Source: Corynebacterium suicordis DSM 45110
GTDB lineage: Bacteria; Actinomycetota; Actinomycetes; Mycobacteriales; Mycobacteriaceae
DNA length: 64,000 bases
Assembly: GCF_015351405.1 (NCBI RefSeq)
Contig: NZ_JADKMY010000001.1
Coordinates: forward strand, 682,001 to 746,000
Direction of reading: 5' to 3'
The notes below the pieces were generated by a model that made no database searches, was not told the origin of the DNA, and worked only from the letters and a program-made list of their open reading frames with translations. Of the stretch, positions 58,068 through 64,000 are shown in pieces. Both the position numbers and the translations under genes were made by a program. Within the stretch, counting starts at the first letter, position 1; each line of letters begins with the position of its first letter.

Positions 58068-58658
58068 ATGACTGAAACCAAAGGCGCACCAAACCGTGGA
58101 GGCATTCCGCGCGCTCGCAGTGTTGAGCGGCAGGAACGCCTGCGCGAGCGTGCCCAGGCCGCGCCGAAGCGGGCAGCGCGCCGGTTTGTGCAGCTCCCGC
58201 AGCAGATCAACCCCATGGTGCTGGCGGTAGCTGCAGCCGTGGTGATCATCTTGGGAGTCACCATTGCCCAACCGCTACGCAACTATTTCGAGCAGCGCGC
58301 GGAGCTGGCAGAACTCGACGCCAAGATTGCTCAGCAGGAGCAGGAACGGGATCGCCTCACAGCAGAGCTGAACCGCTATCAGAACGATGATTACGTGCGC
58401 GAGCAAGCGCGCACCCGTCTGGGACTCATCGAGCCAGGTGAATCTGCATTCCGCATCATCAGCCCGAACATCAGTGCTACCGCGCCGGAATCCACCCCGG
58501 GCGCCGATGAGACCACTCCGGAACGCAGCGCGTGGTACCAGCAGCTGTGGGATTCCATTTCCATCCCGGATGAGGCTGCTCTGGGGGACCCTTCAGTCGA
58601 CCAACATCATCTACCCACCGTGGAAGAGCCCGCCGCACCTGCCGCGCCTGCACAGTAA
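58068..58658 (+). CDS. ftsB: Septum formation initiator FtsB/DivIC family protein
   Basis: 196 residues: a basic cytoplasmic N-terminus of about 45 residues, one membrane helix (MVLAVAAAVVIILGVTIAQP), a coiled coil (QRAELAELDAKIAQQEQERD) and the family motif DDYVREQARTRLGLIEPGE. The last 60 residues are Pro/Ala/Glu-rich. It connects with FtsL and FtsQ in the divisome. Located right after eno as Rv1024 is after Rv1023. SD GAGGGAG. Confidence 0.92.
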   Translation: MTETKGAPNRGGIPRARSVERQERLRERAQAAPKRAARRFVQLPQQINPMVLAVAAAVVIILGVTIAQPLRNYFEQRAELAELDAKIAQQEQERDRLTAELNRYQNDDYVREQARTRLGLIEPGESAFRIISPNISATAPESTPGADETTPERSAWYQQLWDSISIPDEAALGDPSVDQHHLPTVEEPAAPAAPAQ

Positions 58659-58709
58659 CTTTTCAGCGCGGTAACTAGAGCGCCGCAACACATTAATCGA
58701 GGAGCATTT

Positions 58710-59255
58710 ATGGCAGTCAGCGATGCCGATATGGACATCATGGAAACCCAATTGGGTCGCCGCCCGCGCGGAGCCGTGGAGGTGTCCTACCGCACCCCTG
58801 ATGGCAAGCCTGCGGTGGTCAAGACCGTGCCGCGCTTGGAAGATGGCACGCCTTTCCCCACGCTGTACTACTTGACTGATCCTCGCCTCACCGCCGAGGC
58901 TTCCCGCCTGGAAGTGGCCGGCGTGATGAAGACCATGCAGGCGCGTCTTTCCGAAGACCCCGAGCTGGCAGCCGATTACCAAGCCGCCCACGAGCACTTC
59001 CTCAGGGAGCGCAACGCGATGGAGGATCTGGGCACGGACTTCTCCGGCGGCGGCATGCCGGATCGCGTGAAGTGCCTGCACGTGCTCATTGCCTACGCCC
59101 TGGCCGAAGGGCCGGATCACTTCCGTCTGGGCACGGAAGCCGTGGCACTTGCTGCGGAGAATAACCCTAAGTTGGTGGGGACTGCGTTGCCGAGCGATTG
59201 GCCGGCGTCGGAAACCCTGGGAACGTCCATGGAGAAAGCCAGCACGGAGGAATAA
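58710..59255 (+). CDS. DUF501 domain-containing protein
   Basis: 181 residues. LGRRPRGAVEVSYRTPDGKP, TPFPTLYYLTDPRLTAEASR and GTDFSGGGMPDRVKCLHVLI identify DUF501, the family of Rv1025 found next to ftsB and ppx in Actinobacteria. The cysteine and neighbouring His in VKCLHVL are conserved. No biochemical role is established. The stop is three bases before the ppx start, so both are translated from one mRNA. Confidence 0.92.
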   Translation: MAVSDADMDIMETQLGRRPRGAVEVSYRTPDGKPAVVKTVPRLEDGTPFPTLYYLTDPRLTAEASRLEVAGVMKTMQARLSEDPELAADYQAAHEHFLRERNAMEDLGTDFSGGGMPDRVKCLHVLIAYALAEGPDHFRLGTEAVALAAENNPKLVGTALPSDWPASETLGTSMEKASTEE

Positions 59256-59258
59256 ACG

Positions 59259-60242
59259 ATGACCACTGCGCACGCCACAGCGCCACGTTTCGCCGCGATT
59301 GATTGCGGTACCAATTCAATTCGCCTGCTCATCGCCGAGGTTTTGCCTGATGGCAGCCTCAACGAGCTGAACCGCGACAACATCATCGTGCGCCTGGGTC
59401 AAGGCGTGGATGCGAACGGTCGCTTCGCCGAAGAGGCCTTGGAGCGCGTGGATGCCGCGCTTTCCACCTACGCCGACCGCATGGTTGAGTTCGGTGTGCA
59501 GGACGTGATGATGGGTGCGACCTCAGCCACCCGCGATGCCGAGAATCGTGAGGTGTTCTTTGATCTTTCCCGACGCCACCTCGGGCGCATCCGCGATGGT
59601 ATTTCTGCCGAGGTGATCACTGGCGAGCGGGAGGCCGAGCTGTCCTTCAACGGCGCCGTGACCGACCTGGGTGAGCTGGGCGCCGAGGAGCGCGTGTGCG
59701 TAATTGACCTCGGCGGCGGATCCACTGAGTTCGTGGTGCGGACTGCTTCCGGGTCTGTGAACGAAGCGCATTCCGCGAACATGGGTTGTGTGCGGCTGAC
59801 TGAGCGCTACCTGCACTCGCAGCCGCCTGCTTCTACGGAGATCGCTGCGGCTTCTGTGTTCGTACAGGAACTGCTGGCCGAGGTGCAGAATGTGGTGGAT
59901 CTATCTGCAGTTGACCGTGTGGTGGGCGTGGCTGGCACGATGACCACCATCAGCTCGATCGCGCTGGGGCTTTCCGAATACGATTCCGAGCGCAACCACA
60001 TGTCCGTGCATTCCCTGGAGGACTTCCGCGCCACCGCGCGTGACCTGCTGTCCCGCACCACCGAGCAGCGCATGGAACTGGGCCCGATGCACCCGGGCCG
60101 CGCTGATGTGATCGGCGGCGGCGCGGTCATTGTGGATGCCTTCACCACGCTGTTCTTAGAACAGGGGCTGAAGGAGATCACGGTGAGTGAAAAGGATATT
60201 CTAGATGGGATCCTGGCTGAGGTTGTGCGCCGAAACAGCTAG
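59259..60242 (+). CDS. ppx: Exopolyphosphatase / pppGpp phosphohydrolase family (Ppx/GppA)
   Basis: 327 residues in two actin-like domains. FAAIDCGTNSIRLLIAEV holds phosphate loop 1, GATSATRDAENREVFF the next motif, the Glu in ITGEREAELSF is the likely catalytic base and VIDLGGGSTEFVV phosphate loop 2. Shorter than E. coli Ppx (about 510), as is usual for the corynebacterial Ppx2 type. It releases phosphate from polyphosphate or pppGpp. Functionally it opposes the PPK2 encoded at 30.5 kb. Confidence 0.93.
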   Translation: MTTAHATAPRFAAIDCGTNSIRLLIAEVLPDGSLNELNRDNIIVRLGQGVDANGRFAEEALERVDAALSTYADRMVEFGVQDVMMGATSATRDAENREVFFDLSRRHLGRIRDGISAEVITGEREAELSFNGAVTDLGELGAEERVCVIDLGGGSTEFVVRTASGSVNEAHSANMGCVRLTERYLHSQPPASTEIAAASVFVQELLAEVQNVVDLSAVDRVVGVAGTMTTISSIALGLSEYDSERNHMSVHSLEDFRATARDLLSRTTEQRMELGPMHPGRADVIGGGAVIVDAFTTLFLEQGLKEITVSEKDILDGILAEVVRRNS

Positions 60243-60337
60243 TTTTTGGTGGCTGGCCTGCTTGTGAGCTGTTGCTGCGGTCAGCGGTGATTTACTGCTG
60301 GTTCGGTGTTCGCTGCTTGCGGTGATGCAGGATCAAC

Positions 60338-60411
60338 GCCCCTATAGCCCAATTGGCAGAGGCAGTGGACTTAAAATCCATTCAGTGTCGGTTCGAGTCC
60401 GACTGGGGGCA
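60338..60411 (+). tRNA. tRNA with anticodon UAA (nominal tRNA-Leu), short variable arm
   Basis: Acceptor GCCCCTA (60338-60344) pairs with TGGGGGC (60404-60410); discriminator A60411. Anticodon arm GTGGA-CTTAAAA-TCCAT gives anticodon TAA. T arm GTCGG-TTCGAGT-CCGAC. The variable region is only about five bases (TCAGT), so this is a class I shape, whereas bacterial tRNA-Leu normally has a long variable arm. No CCA is encoded; a T-run follows at once. Confidence 0.88.
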
Positions 60412-60429
60412 CATTTTTTTGTGAGTGCT

Positions 60430-61473
60430 TTATGCCCAGAGCAATGCTGATTGCCAGTTAGTTGGAAACCCCATTTGATGCTCTGGAGAGATGAACGGTT
60501 CAGTTTCTCCGGGCTTGAAAATTGGAGGAAATTCAGACATTAGGCCTGAAAACTCACATGGCCATGTGCTTTGAGATTCGTGCGACTTCAACATATATGC
60601 AAGGAGGGAAGCGTGGACGAAGACGCGTTTTCCTTCAGCGATGTGTCCAGCGGGGGCTTTTTCCAAGAGATCCCATGTGTCCAAGTAATAACTTCCCGCG
60701 GGGAAGTCAGTTCGCCTGGGTTTGAGTTCAATCTTCAACACCTTATTGAACAAGCGGGTACCGTGCGCAGCTTTGTTCCGTAATTCAGCCATTGCTCGGA
60801 CAATTGTTACGAAGATTTTCGGATGCTTCATTCCAAACTGAGCCGCTATTGTTCGTTGGTCTTCTGCCTTGAGATAGGTGAGAAGGAACACGAGCGAACC
60901 GAAGGAGAGGTATTCGACGATGGCCCAAACGGGCAATAGATCTCCGTATTTCTGCGTGTGGTGTTTGACGTAGTTGTCACCCTCATTCAGAGCAGCCTTT
61001 TTAGCCTTCTCTACCTCTTTCATGAAAGCTTCGTGGCTGGTTTTGCAGTTCACGCGCTTCACGGGTTTAGAGGTTGTTTGTTTATCTAAGTAGTCGACAA
61101 ACGCATATGCGTAGGGATCATAGGCAGCAAGGAGATGTGCGACAGCAGTACGTAATCGCACTTCAAAATCTTCTGTTGCACGGAGAACCATCATTCTCAG
61201 ATCACGGTCAAACTCGGCTAAGGCTATAACTTGTTCGAAACTAGTTCCTGGGATGTGTTTCTTGCCGCGAAAAGTGCGGAGGCTTTGGTTTTGATCCGGT
61301 ATGGGAAGAAGCTCACGGAACAAGTATCTGTAGCCAGATAGTCGGTGGTATCCATGTTTCCGCAAGGCCTGCCGAGCAGCGACCTTGTCCTTGATCCGGA
61401 GACCATTCGCCTCGAGACCCATGATCAGTTGGTCATGAGTCTGATGAGGTTTTGGCGGACGCATGGGGTTCAC
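60430..61473 (-). CDS. Abi_2 family abortive-infection protein (AbiD/AbiF type, HEPN)
   Basis: 347 residues. Abi_2 hallmarks: the N-terminal repeat-like KHGYHRLSGYRYLFREL, then ALAEFDRDLRMMVLRATEDF, PVWAIVEYLSFGSLVFLLTY and RAMAELRNKAAHGTRLFN, which holds Arg232-x4-His237, the R-x4-6-H catalytic motif of HEPN RNases. Such proteins stop phage growth by cleaving RNA. GTG start, or ATG 61464. The gene is AT-richer than its neighbours and lies between a tRNA and a GNAT gene, suggesting acquisition. A hairpin RNA candidate is directly upstream. Confidence 0.87.
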   Translation of the reverse strand: MNPMRPPKPHQTHDQLIMGLEANGLRIKDKVAARQALRKHGYHRLSGYRYLFRELLPIPDQNQSLRTFRGKKHIPGTSFEQVIALAEFDRDLRMMVLRATEDFEVRLRTAVAHLLAAYDPYAYAFVDYLDKQTTSKPVKRVNCKTSHEAFMKEVEKAKKAALNEGDNYVKHHTQKYGDLLPVWAIVEYLSFGSLVFLLTYLKAEDQRTIAAQFGMKHPKIFVTIVRAMAELRNKAAHGTRLFNKVLKIELKPRRTDFPAGSYYLDTWDLLEKAPAGHIAEGKRVFVHASLLAYMLKSHESQSTWPCEFSGLMSEFPPIFKPGETEPFISPEHQMGFPTNWQSALLWA

Positions 61474-61486
61474 ATTATCCCAATAG

Positions 61487-61523
61487 AAAACCTCCCCCTT
61501 GCCAAAGTGGCAGAGGGGGGAGG
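61487..61523 (-). ncRNA. Hairpin with T-run directly upstream of the Abi_2 gene (candidate small RNA or attenuator)
   Basis: On the minus strand CCTCCCCC (plus 61516-61523) pairs with GGGGGAGG (61491-61498), an inner TGCCA-CTT-TGGCA adds five pairs, and TTTT follows (61487-61490). It is a good terminator placed 14-50 bases before the GTG start. TAATCT at 61559-61564 (minus) could be a -10, giving an RNA of about 65 nt. Structured RNAs upstream of abiF genes have been described; identity with those was not tested. Confidence 0.55.
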
Positions 61524-61621
61524 TGGCTTATGTATGTAACTGTAGCTCGGATCTGCCAAGATTAGCAACGCCACTCGCAACCGAGTTCTGAACCTTTGCC
61601 AACTGATGTCTTCATCAACTC

Positions 61622-62215
61622 TTACTCAAGCCGCGCCTGCAAACCCATCTCTACGGCAGGCCATTCGAATTTCAGAATGGAATACACGCAGGAATCACGC
61701 CAGGTTCCGTTTTCCATGAGAGTGTGGCGTCGCAAAATCCCATCCAAATGCGCCCCCAGCCGCTCAATTGCCCTCCGCGAAGGCAGGTTCATGTGGTGCG
61801 CACGCAGTTCCACCCGCTCGCACCCAATCACCTCAAAAGCGTGGCGGAGCATCAGCAACTTCGCTTCGGCATTCACGCCCGTGCCCTGCACGGAGGCGCG
61901 CATCCAGGTGTAGCCAATCAAAATATTTCGGTTTTCCGCATCGGGATCGTAATACGTAGTCATCCCCAAAACCTGGCCGTCTGCAGCCGCGCGCAGCACT
62001 AGCGGGATCATCGTGCCCTCATCTTGCCGACGCAAACGATGCGCAATCTCCTCGCTCATCTTTTCTGGCGTGGGCACCTGCGTGAACCACAGTTTCCACA
62101 GTTCGCCGTCCTTCACCGCGTCCACCAGCTCATCGTGGTGTTCTGGGGTCAGCCGCTCCAGTGTCACTCGCTCACCTTTGAGGCGAACCGGCGTGGTGTA
62201 AGCAGAAGCAGTCAT
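61622..62215 (-). CDS. GNAT family N-acetyltransferase (RimJ/RimL-like)
   Basis: 197 residues from ATG 62215; a longer frame to 62251 overlaps the divergent Sir2 gene. VRLKGERVTLERLTPEHHDE, GYTWMRASVQGTGVNAEAKL (acetyl-CoA loop QGTGVN), CERVELRAHHMNLPSRRAIE and GAHLDGILRRHTLMENGTWR are typical of RimJ/RimL-like enzymes acting on N-terminal or small amines. Starts 20 bases from the divergent Sir2 deacylase start; acetylase and deacylase pairs occur, but a functional link is only a guess. Confidence 0.87.
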   Translation of the reverse strand: MTASAYTTPVRLKGERVTLERLTPEHHDELVDAVKDGELWKLWFTQVPTPEKMSEEIAHRLRRQDEGTMIPLVLRAAADGQVLGMTTYYDPDAENRNILIGYTWMRASVQGTGVNAEAKLLMLRHAFEVIGCERVELRAHHMNLPSRRAIERLGAHLDGILRRHTLMENGTWRDSCVYSILKFEWPAVEMGLQARLE

Positions 62216-62235
62216 ACCCCCATCATGCACAATGG

Positions 62236-63204
62236 ATGGCGATGTCGACACCGAATCCCCGCAACACCCACAACTCTCGCTTCACCAAAGCCGTGGAGAT
62301 GACTCATCGCGCGGCCATCCGCTCCATCGAGCGCGTCGTCGCGGAAACCGCTGAGCCCATGCCGCCTGCTCAGGCCCTCAAGACCACCACTGAACTGTTC
62401 AAACAGGGTCCCGCCCTCGTCCTCACCGGCGCGGGCGTGTCCACTGATTCCGGCATCCCCGATTACCGCGGCCCACACGGTTCGCTCAAACGCCATCGCC
62501 CCATGACCTACCAGGAGTTTCGCCACGATCCCGCCGCCTCCCACCGCTACTGGGCGCGTAGTTTCGTCGGTTGGCGGACCATGCGCGAGGCGGATCCGAA
62601 TCGCACCCATTTCGCCCTCGTGGAGCTGGAGCGCGCGGGGCTCATCACGGGCATAGTCACCCAAAACGTAGATGGTCTGCATACTGCTGCGGGCGCCAGA
62701 AGTTGCGTCGACCTTCATGGCGACCTTGCCACCGTAGCCTGCCTGACCTGCGGCTACAAGGAGGACCGACGCGAACTCGACCGTCGACTCGAGGCCGCCA
62801 ACCCCGGTTACATCGACTCCATCCTGGTCGATGATTCCATGGTCAATCCGGATGGCGATGTCACCCTGCCCGAGTCCGTGGTCGCTCGATTCGTGATGCC
62901 CGGGTGCGTGCGTTGCGGCTCGCCGTTGTTGAAGCCGGACGTGGTGTATTTCGGTGAGTCGGTGCCTCCCGCGCGTAGGCAGCAGGCTTGTTCTTTGCTC
63001 GACGCCAGCTCTTTCCTCATCGTCGCTGGATCCTCGTTGGCTGTGATGAGCGGCTTCAAGTTTGTGCTGGACGCCCAACGTGGCGGCAAGCCCGTAGTGG
63101 TGATCAACGGGGGACCGGGCCGGGCGGATGCGCGCGTGGACGTGCTGTGGCGGACCGACGTGGCTAGCGCGTTTGATGCGCTGCTGGATGAGCTGGAGTT
63201 GTGA
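62236..63204 (+). CDS. cobB: Sir2 family NAD-dependent protein deacylase
   Basis: 322 residues. NAD site GAGVSTDSGIPDYRGPHGSL, then TQNVDGLHTAAGA and the catalytic His in VDLHGDLA. Zinc cysteines CLTCGY and CVRCGS are spaced as in sirtuins, with a longer loop of about 55 residues between the pairs. FIVAGSSLAVMSGFKFV is the last Rossmann strand. ATG 62242 is an alternative start, eight bases after CACAAT (possible leaderless -10). Removes acyl groups from lysines and produces O-acyl-ADP-ribose. Confidence 0.92.
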   Translation: MAMSTPNPRNTHNSRFTKAVEMTHRAAIRSIERVVAETAEPMPPAQALKTTTELFKQGPALVLTGAGVSTDSGIPDYRGPHGSLKRHRPMTYQEFRHDPAASHRYWARSFVGWRTMREADPNRTHFALVELERAGLITGIVTQNVDGLHTAAGARSCVDLHGDLATVACLTCGYKEDRRELDRRLEAANPGYIDSILVDDSMVNPDGDVTLPESVVARFVMPGCVRCGSPLLKPDVVYFGESVPPARRQQACSLLDASSFLIVAGSSLAVMSGFKFVLDAQRGGKPVVVINGGPGRADARVDVLWRTDVASAFDALLDELEL

Positions 63205-63278
63205 TGGGATGTGAGGGATTTCTGCACTGGGTGAAGCTTTGCGCTGCGAAAGTATTCGTCCTGATTTAAGCTCAAAAA

Positions 63279-63956
63279 ATGGGTTTCAGTGGCAGATTCT
63301 TTGCGATCTCAGATAAGACTCCGCGTGAAGACGTGTGGTCGCAGCCTGAAGGTGGGCGAGGTCGAGCGGAAGAAATGATGCAGCATCTCTTCGGCGATAC
63401 GTACGCTTATTCCAAGGAGAGTGATGTCTACGACGTGACCCGCTCGGGGGATCGTTTGTGGATCGGCAATTGGGGGAGCACCACGATTGTGGCTGGTGAC
63501 TGGGGTAATTCCACACCGCCCGTGGATCTGTCAGAGGGCTTTGGCACTTGGGAGCTCATCATTGAGTCCAGCGTGGATGCATTTGGGTACTTCGTGAAGG
63601 GCGGCCCGTGGGGAGATCGTGAGCTCGAGATGGATCCGGACACGGGAACGGACTTCGAATCGACGATGAAGGGCAAATCCCTGCCGTTTGAAGAGCCCTA
63701 CTTCCGAGGTGACCACTCCATGTATGACGAGGATGAGGATCCCGAGGATCAGTACCCGCTGCCGTTCCACCCGCTCGACCTGGGTAATGCGGCTTTGCTG
63801 TGGGCCTTCGGGATCGAAGCGGAGACTCCGCCTAACGACGACGTGGTGGATCCTCTCATGCAGGATCCACACTTCCGTGAGCCAATCGTGATGCATGAGT
63901 TTGCGCTGGTTAAAACCCCTGAGCGCAAGCGGTTGAGCTTCTGGGGTTCGAAGTAA
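63279..63956 (+). CDS. Hypothetical protein (225 residues)
   Basis: A soluble acidic protein beginning MGFSGRFFAISDKTPREDVW, with several Trp/Gly-containing strands (RLWIGNWGSTTIVAGDWGN), an acidic loop (MYDEDEDPEDQYPLPFHPLD) and an end in KTPERKRLSFWGSK. No signal peptide or membrane helix. It resembles actinobacterial proteins of unknown function that I cannot name securely. Codon use looks like the neighbours. No operon partner is visible: 74 bases separate it from the Sir2 gene. Confidence 0.8.
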   Translation: MGFSGRFFAISDKTPREDVWSQPEGGRGRAEEMMQHLFGDTYAYSKESDVYDVTRSGDRLWIGNWGSTTIVAGDWGNSTPPVDLSEGFGTWELIIESSVDAFGYFVKGGPWGDRELEMDPDTGTDFESTMKGKSLPFEEPYFRGDHSMYDEDEDPEDQYPLPFHPLDLGNAALLWAFGIEAETPPNDDVVDPLMQDPHFREPIVMHEFALVKTPERKRLSFWGSK

Positions 63957-64000
63957 GACTTAACCCATCGATGGCAAGCGTGATTCGAACTTTTCCTTGC

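Overview
The window is a stretch of high-GC Gram-positive chromosome that I assign to Corynebacterium. Gene order from an MprA-type response regulator to a Ppx-type phosphatase follows the conserved mycobacterial/corynebacterial core (mprAB, htrA/pepD, mog, mscL, fthC, galU, moeA/glp, rimJ, glpR, pmt, rsmI, metG, tatD, rpf2, ksgA, ispE, ABC-F, pth, rplY, prsA, glmU, mfd, mazG, eno, ftsB, DUF501, ppx). Genus-level support comes from a BCCT carrier next to rsmI, Rpf2, two tandem pth genes and many leaderless starts with a TANNNT box 6-8 nt upstream. I cannot name the species.

Layout. 0-3.2 kb: end of an unknown secreted protein, a GNAT enzyme, then two divergent ribosomal protein groups (rpsR-rpsN-rpmG-rpmB on minus; rpmE-rpmF on plus), all lacking Cys-X2-Cys zinc sites. 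3.3-8.7 kb: envelope-stress module (MprA, a sensor kinase broken by a frameshift, HtrA protease), then mog, a small ORF and mscL. 8.7-17.8 kb: folate, UDP-glucose, the gephyrin-like Glp and its membrane partner, a DoxX protein, a zinc-finger membrane protein, protein O-mannosyltransferase and RsmI. 18-20.3 kb: BCCT osmolyte carrier and an Rrf2 regulator. 20.7-29.0 kb: metG, tatD, rpf2, ksgA, ispE and an ABC-F ATPase. 29.0-39 kb is more accessory: a copper chaperone and lipoprotein behind a CsoR-type box, a monooxygenase-fold protein, PPK2 with a lysine-rich tail, an enoyl-CoA hydratase/HIBYL-CoA hydrolase, PnuC, two TetR regulators, an MMPL exporter and RF3. 39-47 kb (minus): KtrA/KtrB potassium uptake, pth x2, rplY, prsA, glmU, an excalibur lipoprotein and tRNA-Gln. 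47-60.4 kb: mfd, mazG, a manganese ABC importer with a divergent MntR, a lytic transglycosylase, enolase, FtsB, DUF501, Ppx and an unusual short-arm tRNA with anticodon UAA. 60.4-64 kb: an AT-richer Abi_2/HEPN abortive-infection gene next to that tRNA, a GNAT gene, a Sir2 deacylase and an unknown protein.

The strongest unexplained signal is a dispersed DNA word: a pyrimidine/T-rich tract followed by TCGACGCC. I count at least 28 exact 8-mers by eye, on both strands, inside genes in different reading frames and between genes, so it looks selected as DNA rather than as protein. Other points of interest are a strong hairpin with a T-run directly upstream of the Abi_2 gene, a nested hairpin before mog, the two-base frameshift in the sensor kinase, and the tRNA(UAA) without a long variable arm. 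No insertion sequence, prophage or CRISPR array was seen. All calls come from reading the sequence; no database search was run.
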